A stretch of DNA of 64,000 bases from Malaya genurostris (taxonomy: Eukaryota; Arthropoda; Insecta; Diptera; Culicidae). The notes below the pieces were generated by a model. It searched no databases. It was not told the origin of the DNA and saw only the letters and a program-made list of their open reading frames with translations. The stretch covers positions 40,277,383-40,341,382 of the forward strand of contig NC_080572.1 in assembly GCF_030247185.1 (NCBI RefSeq), given 5' to 3'. Of this stretch, positions 45,340 through 55,746 are shown piece after piece. How positions within the stretch are numbered: the stretch's first letter is position 1; the number at the start of each line of letters is the position of its first letter. The position numbers were made by a program, and so were the translations under genes.

Positions 45340-46900
45340 TTTAGTTTTGAACTTATTGTGTGTGTTTTCAAATTTCTGCTCGATTGTATCTTGTTCAGCA
45401 ATTGTATGTACATGAGAAGTTCTAGTTCATGGAGGTAGATTCAGAATCATTTTTAAAGAATTGTTTTGAACAACTTGGAGCTTATTTTTATGACATTTTG
45501 CTCAATTTTTCCAAACTGGAACTGCATACTCAATGACAGGACAAACTATTTGAGCTTGAGCTTGAGCTTGAGCGACCACCCCTGGTTGCTACTCCGTTAC
45601 TGATCGGGATTAGCTGAAATTGTACAGGGAGTTTCTAGATGATCCGACCTGGGACTGGTAAATCATCCTTCAATGTACATCTTCTGGTAATCCCAGAATT
45701 CATTGATCAGTACCGGCGCCGGCCAGGCCCGAACGTAGATCGTCTAAGGAATGGGAAGGGTTGTTAGTCCAACACTAGTTGTTACTAGAGGCCGTATATA
45801 CTACTGCGCACTCCACAAGTGTCATGGGAGGAGGATATTTGTTAGTAAAAATTTCAGTATTGGTAGTATTCGCGCGCGACTCAGTATGTTCCGGTTTCAA
45901 GATGCTCGGATGCATCACTAAACTCACTAACTTCCCGAGTGAACGTTTCAAATATCCTATATTGAAGTCCCGGGAAGTCTTGATTCACAGCTCTTATTCG
46001 AGGGAACTAAAGAAAAATTTGCAATACTATCGCGTAAAGAATAAAAACTTCCCTATTTTTATAAATGAAATTACGTGATACAAATTAAAAAAGTGAATAG
46101 GATTTAGACAAAATTATTTAAATTATTTATTAATATTATTAATTGGTTATACTGGTTGATCTGGGCAGCCGGCTACCGAGAAAAATATTAATTTATTACT
46201 TGAAATATTAATATCAAGTGTTTTTTACTATGTATTCAATATACCGATTTATGTTATCTCTGTTATTAACTTTGTAATATCAACGAATTTGCGCAATAGT
46301 TGATTTTTAACTTTCAATTTATAATCCTGAAAGACAATCAATAACATGGAAAAAGAAAACATTCCAAATAAAACTTTTCTTCGAAGCTAGATGGAAATTG
46401 ATAGGTTGAATGAAAAGATAATTTAGTAAAACAGAGTAATCAGAAGTGAAATGTTGAAAATATCTGATAACTGAAAGGAAAAAGAAACTCCTGCAATTGT
46501 CGCCTTTTACGACATGGAAGCAGGAACCCAGTGGATCTATTCTTGGTTCATTTTTTCCGCCGGATTCCACACGGCATCTAGGCTGGTACTGTCCGGAGAG
46601 AGCTAATAGGTACTATCAATCTCCTAGTGGACCCCAGCCCCTTCAATGACAGGACAAACTATTTGCCTATAAACAGCTAGTTTGTTTTGAGGTGATAATT
46701 TAGATTTTCTGTTAATCAATGGATAGAGAGATCGCAATAAAATGTTGCATTTTAACACTATTTTGTCCACATGTGACCTAAAGAGAAACTTGCTATCCAT
46801 GGTCAGTCCTAGATAAACTGCCTCATTCAATCAATCTATTTCAGAGCCATTTATTTGAGTTTTGTTATTCTCAGGTGGGAAAAGTCCGGGAGATTTAGAG
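45340..46900 (-). mobile_element. Jockey-clade 3' fragment (J3), split by Repeat R
   Basis: Minus-strand remnant of Jockey ORF2 beyond the RT core. 46900-46643 encodes 'NEAVYLGLTMDSKFLFRSH' and 'KLSPQNKLAVYRQIVCPVIE'. The frame resumes at 45552-45340 with 'VIEYAVPVWKN', 'VVQNNSLKMILNLPP' and 'DTIEQKFENTHNKFKTKC'. Repeat R copy 2 sits inside the codon run. Confidence 0.88.
45553..46642 (-). mobile_element. Repeat R: hexamer-tailed retroposon, copy 2
   Basis: Inserted into J3 with an exact 23-bp target duplication (45530-45552 and 46643-46665). The minus strand starts AGGGGCTGGGGTCCACTAGG and ends in CTCAAG repeats. The 5' third is nearly identical to copy 1. The frame 46319-46570 (GSCFHVVKGDNCRSFFF..) is conserved between copies as sequence, but it has no domain and no full reading frame. 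Confidence 0.9.
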
Positions 46901-47324
46901 TGGGGAAACGCATCATTCATCTACAAAACGAAATCATAATAACATTATCAGTCACAACATGAATAATAATTACAATAACTATAATAACAACAACAGCCAA
47001 AATAATCTTCCACCTGATAGAATACTTCTTGCTGCAGCTAAGGATCGATTTTCGGGACCACCAACAAATTGACCTGCAATTAATTTTCAAAGAGGACCGA
47101 CGATCAATCCTTATCGAGAGCACAACCTGCAACTAACGATGCCGAATCAAATGTCCGCTGAATATTCGTCAACTGATACGTGCGTGGCGTGTCGTGCTCA
47201 ACATTCGTGGCAATTTTGACGTATTACCCAGAAGAAGAGAATAGTGACAATATTATCATAAGTCAACAATCATGTTCAATAAGATCTCCTCATCTAGCGT
47301 CGTCGACAGAAATCGTAGCATATT

Positions 47325-47370
47325 GTCAAAATTTTAACCGTATCGCTCTTCATACGGTTAAAATTTTGAC
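47325..47370. repeat. perfect 19-bp hairpin inside K1 ORF2
   Basis: GTCAAAATTTTAACCGTAT (47325-47343) pairs exactly with 47352-47370 across an 8-nt loop. The right arm overwrites what should be coding sequence, introducing a stop. Confidence 0.95.
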
Positions 47371-48434
47371 ACTTTAGATTAATGAAATCCATAAAAATAT
47401 TTTAGGGTGTTCGTATGGAATTATTTTAGCAACCGAAACTAGTTGGGATGATAGCGTTAACAGCACGGAAGTATTCGGAAACATTTACAACGTTTTTAGA
47501 AACGATCGTAAACTCCATACATCTGATAAAAAATCGGGGGGAGGTGTTCTTATTGCTGTATTAGTAAAATTTAACGCCGAAATGATAACCACTACAAAAT
47601 TTAAAGAATTTGAACACGTATGGGTAAGAATTCATATATCAGGTGAAAAACATATTTTTGTTTCAGTATATTCTCCTCCTAACAATGCCCAAAAAGACAC
47701 ATATGAAAGGTTTCTGCATGTTGCTGATGAAATAATGACTAAGCTTCCATCGGAAGTTAAAGTTCATATATATGGAGACTTTAATCAGCGCAATATCGAC
47801 TTTATTCCAGACGCTGAAAATTATAGCATTTTAACATACTTCCTCTCGTTGGGGAGAATGAAACACTTCATTACTTATTCGAAAAAATATCCGGTTAAGG
47901 TCTTAATCAAATTAATCATGTAAAAAATCAGCAAAACTGTTATTTAGATTTTTTTTTTTACTAATATTCACGATGATTTCTGTTTAATAGAATCGCCAAC
48001 TCCATTGTGGAAAAATGAAGCTTTTCATACAGCAATCGCATTCTCAATATTTATACATCAGATTAATAGACCCGACGACTACGTGTATGAGGAGATTTTC
48101 GATTATCACTCAGCAAATTATGATAGTATTAGTCGTAAGCTACGAGAAATAGATTGGCAAGAACTCCTTAGAAACGAAGAAAATGTCGAAATTTCTGTCG
48201 ATATTTTCTACACACTGCTGTACGACATAATAAATGAAGATGTCCCATTAAAGAAAATTAGGCGACAAAATAATTCAAAGTCTCCTGTTTGGTATAACGA
48301 GCATATTAGAAACCTAAGAAATCGATAACAAAAAGCTCATAAAAAGTATAAAAGCGAAAATAATAGTGACAATTTATGGAATTACATACACATCTGTGAC
48401 CAACTAAGTTTACCCGACTTTTACCCGACTTACT

Positions 48435-48900
48435 TACTTGCCTAGCAGCTATATTTATTTATTTATTTATTTATATATATTTTAATCAACAGACAAACTA
48501 AAGTCCTATTGATTATTTCTAAGAATATTCAAAAAATTCGCTTTTATTCTGCTACGAGGAAAGTGGAAATCGAATCCCATAGATACGCCATTGAAGGTTC
48601 GCTGCAATCCAATAACGGCACCGTTGATTCCGTAGTTAGTACGACGTAGAGGCATTCTGAGGAGGTTGTTGTTGCGAAGAGCTCTAGAGCGAACATTGAT
48701 GTTGATTTGACTAAGTAGTGCAGGGCAATCAATATTGTTCGTCAAAATATCGGCAATCAGCATTGCACGGAACAGATCTCGGCGTACTTGTAGAGTATCG
48801 AGTCCGATGAGCATCCCACGGCTTTCATAACTAGGCAGCTGGCGAGGGTTATTCCAGGGCAAACGACGAAGAGCGAAACGAACCTGATGGGATTCCACCC
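48435..48900 (-). mobile_element. LINE 3' fragment inserted in K1 (J4)
   Basis: Minus-strand frame 48898-48506 encodes 130 residues without a stop: 'FALRRLPWNNPRQLPSYESR', 'GLDTLQVRRDLFRAMLIADI', 'NNIDCPALLSQININVRSRA' and 'GFDFHFPRSRIKANF'. This is the conserved C-terminal tail of Jockey/I-type ORF2 proteins. A stop is followed by a (TTTA)n run (48456-48478), the expected simple-repeat 3' tail. A severe 5' truncation explains the size. Confidence 0.85.
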
Positions 48901-49665
48901 ATATTTATGAAAAAAATAGCATTAGATCTTGCAACCCCTTTGTGCTGGCTTTTTAATAATTCGTTTCAGTCTGGAGTTTTTCCAGATACGTGGAAAAACT
49001 CTTTCTTTATACCAATTTTCAAAAATGGGAAAAAAGCAGTCATAACATATGCAACTATTGGGGGATTGCTATTCTTTCTCGCATTCCGAAGCTCTTTGAA
49101 GCGATCGTTAATAACAAACTGTTCAGTCAAATAAAAAATTGAATTACTCACATGCAACATGGATTTTTCAAAGGACGTTCCACCACTACTAATTTACTTG
49201 AATTCGTCCACTATACCCTGACCGCTATGGACAAGGGAAATTACATTGAAGCTCTTTATACAGATTTCAGCAAAGTATTCGATCGTGTTGACATACCCAT
49301 GCTTATGTTCAAATTACAGAAATTGGGAATCTTACCAGGTCTTCTAAAATGGTTGGAATCTTTTCTAACAAATCGTCAACAAATTGTAAAATTTAAGGGG
49401 CCAAATTTTAAAATTTAAGTCAACAAATTGTAAAATTTAAGAGCCCTATTCACGTCAGCTCCGGGGTCTCCCAGAGATGTCATTTAGGTCCTCTTTTATT
49501 TATCTTGTTTGTTAACGACATTTCCGTTGTTTAAAAAAAATAATAAAAATTCTAATATACGCAGACGATATAAAACTATTTTTAGAAATAGAGAAAAGTC
49601 AGGAAGCCAAGGTTCAAGAAGAAATTCTTTCTTTTTATACATGGTGTAACAAAAGTCTTCTTCAA

Positions 49666-51060
49666 CTAAATGTGAGAAAATGCAGTAGAATAACATTCAG
49701 TAAAAAACGAAATACACCTGACTTGATACTTGCCAAAACATTGATTGAAAATGGATGCAAGATGTTGGAAAAATCTAACGCTAAGGTGTTTGAGCTCTAT
49801 GTTGAAAATAGAGTCATCACCCGGAGCTTTCATATTTTTTGTCCTTTTGATGGATTTTTTCAATTCTTCTTCTGTAATTCTGTGATTAACAGCAAATATA
49901 GAAGGCATTCTATCAACAGTTTCGACAGTGGCTGAAACAGTAGTTTCATGAGGACTGACCATGTCTTAACCGAAACGGCGGAAACTAACGATATGTTGAC
50001 CTAAAGCAGTAGCTTTTTCAACCGGTGTTATGAGCAAACAGTCATCCAGACGAAGAGGTGGTATCGGTTTCGGCTTGTTTTTAAGAAGTTTAGACAATTT
50101 CCAAAAAGGTTTAGAATAATTATCGAGCTTACTGATATGGTTCGAGAATTCCCTGTTTTTGATATCGTTCATTCTTTGCCTAATGATATTAGTTAGATTA
50201 TTAGCTGAAGTTTTCTTTTCCCTAACTCCTGTTCTCTGGTACTGCCTTCGATAAATAATTCTTAACCTAAGTAATGTTTTAGTGGTAGAATCAATGGTGA
50301 TAGATTTACGGAACATTGGTATTTCTCTTATGTTTAGTTCACGAGCTGTGACGATGGCACGTTCAAATTCATTTAGTTGTCTGTCGATGTCCTCTGCTGA
50401 TTCTGGATGGCGATCGTAGTTAATGTTGTTGTCCACACTGCTGCTGAATGATGATAATCACGTCACGATGATAATCACGCCGAGTACGTTGCTGGGTTTC
50501 AACACCGGGCCCAACTTCCACCACAACAGGATAGTGGTAGGAACTGAGGTCTTCAATGATGACAGAATGAGAGATGTTCTCAGCAAGATTGGTGATAAAC
50601 AGGTCCCTGATCTGGCAACATACGTTGAACTGTCTGGACTCAGGATAATGTAGTAACCGTTTTGAAGGTCGTCGTTCAGCACTGCTCCATTTCGATTATT
50701 TCAGGAATTTCCCCAGGCTTGATGTCTGGCACTGATATCACCGGCGATGATGAATTTATTTCGTCCTCTTGTTAACTTCTGCAGATCATTTCTTAGTTGT
50801 GATTGAGTCTCTTGGTTTCGTGAGCACTGTCTAGAGCAGTATGCGCGATAAATTTTATCCTTACGATCGTCGTATCCAATTGAACTCCTAGCGACTCGAT
50901 GAATTTCGTACCAAAGCCAGTAAGTACATCAAACTTCACGCGTAGTAGTTTGGTATTGAGAAGGACATCTTTGGTGACAAATGTGTTTCCGTGATAACAC
51001 ACACATCGACGCGCTGATGTGTTCTTACGAAGTCCGGTAGTTCAACTTGGTTTGGACTTG
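49666..51060 (-). pseudogene. J2 ORF2 (endonuclease and start of RT)
   Basis: Minus strand: 'VDVCVITETHLSPK' (about 51010-50960), a degenerate endonuclease interior, 'YVARSGTCLSPILL' (about 50620), then 50436-49966 'NELNAFER'-region linker ('IIYRRQYQRTGVREKKTS', 'SKPFWKLSKLLKNKPKPIPP') and 49962-49726 'KNMKAPGDDSIFNIELKHLS' with 'FFQHLASIFNQCF'. It stops there; no RT catalytic motif is present. Confidence 0.82.
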
Positions 51061-51271
51061 TAGTGTTTCTTGTACTTTTTGATTTAGTTCAAACGTTGCA
51101 TATATTTTTTTGAATTCACTACTATAGTTTTACAATGCCAAGGGCATTTTTTATAACTATTTAAAAATAGAATGATAGGGAATAGGGAAACAGGGAAAAG
51201 TAAATGTAGCAAACGGATTTGGAACAAGGGTAAGGAAGTAGAATGACTCGACAAAAAGATCTAATTTTTTT

Positions 51272-52901
51272 TTATTTAAAAGATATTCTATTCAGGCCTA
51301 TTTGCATACAAGCTTTACGTGGCCGATTTAGATGAGTTTTTAGATACAATTTGTTTGTATTGGATCTCGTTGTCACCCTTTTTCTAGGTGGAGAGGAACT
51401 TCCATTTTCCTCCTGCGAGGATTGAGGGGCAGTTTGTTCGCGGTTCGTCTTGTCATTCATTGCCGCAACGGTGGTATTGTTTGTTGATTTCGTTGCTAGT
51501 TGCTGGTTGGTTGGATGGTAAGTTGTTAACTGCAGCTGGTGTACTTTGTTCTATAGGGGGATACGTTGGATGGTTTCGTTGAAGGGGATGCTTCACTGTT
51601 GTTGGTGACTGTCACAGGTGTACTGGGGTTGCTTGGAGTTGGTGTGAAGGAAGCACCGTTGATCTTTGGTGCGATATTCTCCTAACCAGAGATCATTTTT
51701 TTGTAGAAACAGACAATGAAAATTATAGAATGATAGTACTCAAGGGAGAGCAAGGATGTGAAAATATAAAACGGAAAAGTGAGACGTGACAGAGGGTCAT
51801 TCAAGCAAGCAGAAATCTTCTAGTAACTTAACTTTTACCTTCTACCAGAGGAGTTGGGCTTAGGCATCTGAACAATGCGAATCACCCAAGTCTCTGGTAT
51901 GTCGGAAAGTAGTGATAAAGGTCTTTTACCATTTACTATCCGAGCCGGTTCGAATAGTAAATGGTAAAAGACCTTTATCACTACTTTCCGACATACCAGA
52001 GACTTGGGTGTTTCGCATTGTTTAGATGCCTAAGCCCAACTCCTCTGGTAGAAGGTAAAAGTTAAGTTACTAGAAGATTTCTGCTTGCTTAAATGACCCT
52101 CTGTCACGTCTCACTTTTCCGTTCTATATTTTCACATCCTTGCTCTCCCTTGAGTACTATCATTCTATAATTTTCATTGTCTGTTTCTACAAAAAAATCA
52201 TCTCTGGTTAGGAGAATATCGCAAAAAGAAAAAAGAAATATTGACTACTAAACTTAGTCGTTAAAAAAGAAAAAGAGTTGATCTTTGGTGTAGTTGTCTC
52301 CTTGTCCAGGTTATCACATGGCTTACCGTAGTGAACAGCTTTTGGGCAATATTGACATGTGGCCATCTGATTGTCATAGGTAACAAGTGATTTGCACGGT
52401 ATTCTTGTATCCTGACCGAATGTCACATAAGAAGGTATAGGCCTCCTCAAGCGCATGCGTAACAAACGTACGCCATTTAGAATACCGGGGAAAAAATTCT
52501 TCCACTTTTTCGATAGAGAGAATCTTTTCGTATTGGGACATAGTTTTACGAATATAAGGATCGATGACGCTTGAGGGAAGATCATGCACACGCCTTTCTA
52601 TAGCACTATCATCCATATATACTGGAATGTTGTACTTAATGTTCTCGTGCTCCACATAGTGCACATTGTTATTGTCTTTTGCGAATTGAAATGCATTCAA
52701 CTCTTGGTAGAACTGGATATAAACAACATTATTGGTCTTATTGCATTGAAGTAAATGCACACGTTTGATGTCAAGATGCATTTGCTCCTTAAGCAAACCA
52801 TCAAGTTCTCGTATCGAAGGTCGAATTTTGCACTGTCTGAAGTCAACAACAATTGTATTCTTTCGTGTCGACGGTAGCTTTTGTTCGTTTGGTTCACTCA
52901 T
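51272..52901 (-). pseudogene. J2 ORF1 (RRM-like/zinc-knuckle gag)
   Basis: ATG at 52901: 'MSEPNEQKLPSTRKNTIVVD', 'RPSIRELDGLLKEQMHLDIK', 'VVYIQFYQELNAFQFAKD', then a frameshift near 52475, then 'GVRLLRMRLRRPIPSYVTF' and the knuckle CQYCPKAVHYGKPC (about 52337-52296, CX2CX4HX4C). After the inserted palindrome the same element continues (51657-51272) with a Ser/Asn/Pro-rich tail ending 'RPRKACMQIGLNRISFK' and a stop. It binds the element RNA in intact relatives. It is a different ORF1 type from J1's. Confidence 0.82.
51658..52290. mobile_element. retro-inserted palindrome with 14-bp target duplication
   Basis: GTTGATCTTTGGTG occurs at 51658-51671 and 52277-52290. Between them, 51672-52221 is an almost perfect palindrome (275-bp arms, centre at 51946/51947 in 'gccggt', about six mismatches seen). 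It is followed by 55 bp ending in an A-rich run ('ttaaaaaagaaaaaga') next to the right duplication. Duplication length and the A-rich end indicate target-primed integration rather than a cut-and-paste TIR transposon. Confidence 0.88.
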
Positions 52902-52923
52902 TTCGAGATCGTTCTATTGTTCA

Positions 52924-53360
52924 CTACATCGACTTTATCGACTGACTTGGATGAGATGTGAATGCGAACTGAGATCTAATTAGTTGACATCGAGAGATCT
53001 TATTAGTTCCAATGAAGATGGTGGACAGACGAGGGATGGGAAGAATCGGGTGGATGTTAGTGTCGAACCTGTAGGTGAAGTGTATTCTTAGTAGCAGTCG
53101 AGTAATAGGGACAACTTTCAGATCAAGATACAACAGATTACACTTGTATATTGTTGTGCTGAAGGTATTTGTATATGAGCAACATATATGAACTATCCCG
53201 ACTAGCCAACAATTCTCGAACCGGAACATCAGGTGGTCTACCTCGGACCCTAAGGAAGTCCTTCAATACAGACACTCCACACACGACCACACAACATGTT
53301 CGATGTCCTGATAACCGTTGCCACACGTGCAGAGACCGCTCTCCGTGAGTGATTAGATAT
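52924..53360 (-). mobile_element. LINE 3' end fragment (L1b), broken
   Basis: Minus strand 53350-53138: 'THGERSLHVWQRLSGHRTC' (frameshifted C-terminal zinc-finger region), then 'RGRPPDVPVRELLASRDSSY' and a stop at 53138-53140. The phrase 'VPVR(E/D)(L/I)LA(S/C)RD' is shared with 62815-63180, so it is the same LINE family. What follows down to J2's ORF1 ATG is 3' or 5' UTR of one or the other. Confidence 0.7.
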
Positions 53361-53570
53361 GAGCTCGAAGCAGAAATTTTGGGCCTGTGCACCGAGCTTT
53401 TACTTCTTAACCGTATGAGATAAGCAAAGATAAAGGCACATAGCTTAATAAGTTTTGTTCCGATAGACTTGAAAATTTCACAGAATATTCTTGAAATGTT
53501 TTATTATAAGAAAATATATAGAGAAAAATTAATGATTTTTCAAAAGTGTTAGACCCTACCCGCCTCTTAA
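53361..53570 (+). repeat. Repeat E-related unit
   Basis: Matches 44035-44263 over its whole length and ends 'gaccctacccgcctctta'. Also related to the termini of 2630-2811. Confidence 0.75.
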
Positions 53571-53629
53571 CGTGGCCGATTGTCTTGTTGTTATAAGAAA
53601 AGAAGGGATGCCGTATTAAGTTAATTAAT

Positions 53630-53945
53630 AGGTCCTGTAACCACACATACACACACACTCACACACACACAAGCGCGCGCGCTGATTTTCTTAGAGATGT
53701 GCTTAACAACTTTAAACCCACTTAGAGCAGAAAAAACGGGAAATTTATTTTTAACTGGGCAATTTTTTTTACTAATTTTTACTAATTGAGAAGTTTATGT
53801 TTTTTTATACCTAAAAAAAATTCCAGTTTTTATTCAAATTAAGTTTTAAATATAATTTTTAGGAAGAGTCGTCTAATGATATTTATGAAAATAGAAGTAA
53901 TATGAGAAACGTATCATTACACCACTAGGTGGACTAAAACAGGTT
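53630..53945 (+). repeat. Repeat A, internally deleted copy
   Basis: An (AC)n/(GC)n run at 53640-53680, then 'ttcttagagatgtgcttaac', ending 'cattacaccactaggtgg', 'actaaaacagg'. It lacks the usual 5' block. Confidence 0.7.
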
Positions 53946-54699
53946 TTTTTTAATCTCAAGCCAATCGATCCAGCTAAAATTTGTTGTAGTAAATTATGTC
54001 ATGTTTCTAAAATATCTAAAACAATTAGCATTTTAATGGAAATTTTAAAATCGTAAAAGCTATGATAAGTCCAATGTACAAATCTAAGCATTTTTGTTTA
54101 TCGATCGATTGAAGTTAGCAGCAGGTGAAATAATTTAATGTTTGCAACCCAGTCTCAATAAAAACGATATTTTCTAAAAAATTTAGAACTTTAGAAGTTT
54201 TCGGAGCTTAACGATGAATGCATAACGAACATGTATTAAATTTGGTCTACTAAGGACTGTGCTCGAAAAAAAAACGAACGAAAAACATTTTCTTTTTGTG
54301 TAAAATTTCCATGTGAATAGGAAAAAAAATTGAGAAAAACTACGTATAATGTAAAATTTCGTTGCTATACCTCTGATGGTTTCAGTATTATTATTTGAGC
54401 TTTAATCACAGAGAACTGACATGCACAGAAAGATTTTAATTTGTGTAAGAAATTTTTTGCCTGCTGTTTCAACGATAACAATTCCGCAACATTCCATTGT
54501 GATAAAACGCAAAACGTGACTATTTCAATTTCGATTATTTCTTGTTTGTTTAGTTCTACGTAAACAGTTCATTTTCCGTTTCGACTTTGTAACTTTCGCT
54601 TCGAATATGATGATTACATGCCCTTGCCATCAGAAATATGATCATCCTTGTGCGATAGACGGGACTTGACGTCGTGGTGAGAACATTCCACCAACAGCA
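53946..54699. other. intergenic, nothing recognised
   Basis: AT-rich, no supported gene. Confidence 0.55.
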
Positions 54700-55330
54700 A
54701 CAACAATAGACCTTTGAATTCTGGAACTGAATTCAGAGCCTGGATTCTGATCCACTTGAATTCAAAACTTAATTTAAGATTTAGAGGAATTTAGTTCCAA
54801 AATATCGGTTCAAAAGTTAAAACAAGGATTCTAGAACTGGTTCTTAATTTTAGATTTTGGAACTTGTTTCATTGACTTGATTTTCTAACAGAATGTAGTG
54901 CTTAATTTAGGTTCGAAATTCCCATCCAAAATTCTGATTCAGGAAATCAACCGCAGAATTCTGAGAAAAAAAGTCAAGATATAAATTCTAGATCTGGTTC
55001 TGGAACAAACTTTTAGATCGGAACTGACTCTTGAATCAGAATTCAATTCTTAATTTCAGCTTCAGAGTTCGTTCCCGAAACTCAGGTTCAGAATTCAGAG
55101 CCAGCATACTAGAATTAAGTTCGAAGCATGGGCTCAGAATTCAGTACGAGATTTATATTCGGAAAATGGATTCTGAAAACCAGTTCAGATTCAGAATTCT
55201 AGAACTAAATTCATGAACTATATTCTTAATCTGGATTTCGAAATGAACTGAATTCTTGATCTGGATTTGTAACTAAATTCGGATCCAGCCCCCGGATTCG
55301 AATTGAGTTCTATGTAAATGTTGCCAAAAT
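54700..55330. repeat. cryptic repeat of GGAAC/GAATTC words
   Basis: About 600 bp composed of variants of 'ttctggaactgaattcag' at irregular spacing of about 20-30 bp, with GAATTC recurring many times on both strands (palindromic). Strong word bias without a clean period. The frame 55031-55216 reads through it and has no domain. Confidence 0.7.
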
Positions 55331-55334
55331 AATA

Positions 55335-55515
55335 CAATGAATCAACTAATACGAACGATTATTGATACTCGGAAGTGTGAAAGAAATCTGCACGGGCCAC
55401 ATTCCGATTCTATTAATGAGAAAAACAAGTCATGATTCCGGGAAAAGAATGGAATTTCATGTTGTGATTCTACAACAAGATTAAAAGTCCTGGAATCATG
55501 AATCACCGTGCATTA
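55335..55515. repeat. Repeat B flank trace plus Repeat G fragment
   Basis: 'gaatcaactaatacgaacg', 'ttgatactcggaagtgtgaa' resembles the Repeat B flank. 'gcacgggccacattccgatt'..'gaatcatgaatcaccgtgc' (55393-55513) looks like a short Repeat G unit with inverted GCACGG ends. Confidence 0.45.
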
Positions 55516-55554
55516 ATGAGTATAGCTACAAGCGTATTTCTGTTATAATGGACT

Positions 55555-55746
55555 TCTATGTAATATAGTTTGTGAAAATCGGTTCAAAAAAGGTTATATA
55601 CTGACATACGCACACACACATACACACAGACATTTTACGTACTCGACAAACTGAGTCGAATGCTATATGACACTCGGCCCTCCGGGGCTGGGTAGAAAAG
55701 TCGGTTTCCACAGTGATTGCATAACCTTTCTATATGAGAAAGGCAA
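55555..55746 (-). repeat. Repeat A, 5'-end fragment
   Basis: Minus orientation: 'gtgaaaatcggttcaaaaaa', an (AC)n run at 55607-55638, 'gtactcgacaaactgagtcg', 'tttctatatgagaaaggc'. Confidence 0.85.

Larger units (their letters stand above)
46950..49725 (+). mobile_element. second Jockey/I-type LINE (K1), plus strand, 3' truncated
   Basis: An Asn-rich segment (MNNNYNNYNNNNSQNN, from about 46957) and 'DRILLAAAKDRFSGPP' look like the end of an ORF1. They are followed by an endonuclease and a reverse transcriptase in several broken frames. It ends abruptly near 49725 where minus-strand J2 begins, and is interrupted by a LINE 3' fragment at about 48435-48900. Confidence 0.85.
47270..49725 (+). pseudogene. 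K1 ORF2 (endonuclease + reverse transcriptase)
   Basis: Endonuclease: 'GIILATETSWDDSV' (about 47417), 'KKSGGGVLIAV', 'FVSVYSPPNNAQKDTYERF' and 'VKVHIYGDFNQRNIDF' (47760-47812). Linker: 'PLWKNEAFHTAIAFSIF' and 'SPVWYNEHIRNLRNR' with a stop at 48326-48328. Reverse transcriptase after the inserted fragment: 'LATPLCWLFNNSFQSGVFPD' (about 48930), 'QHGFFKGRSTTTNLLEFV' (about 49152), 'ALYTDFSKVFDRVDIPML' and 'CHLGPLLFILFVNDISVV'. 'IYADDIKLFLEI' (about 49555-49590) holds the catalytic YADD. It is truncated after 'LLQLNVRKCSRITFSKK'. Multiple stops and frameshifts; inactive. Confidence 0.88.
49726..52905 (-). mobile_element. Jockey-clade retrotransposon (J2) with complete ORF1 start
   Basis: Minus strand from ORF1 (start 52901) through the endonuclease (about 51060-50450) and the ORF2 linker to the beginning of the RT, cut at about 49726. 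Its ORF2 linker is clearly homologous to J1 ('RRQYQRTG', 'KPKPIPPL', 'LITPVEKA', 'NMKAPG..NIELKHLS'). ORF1 is split by the palindromic insertion at 51672-52276. Confidence 0.85.

Noticed and set aside
47325..47370. Hairpin considered as a bacterial-type terminator
   Set aside because: It lies inside a LINE coding relic in a eukaryotic genome and has no T-tract.
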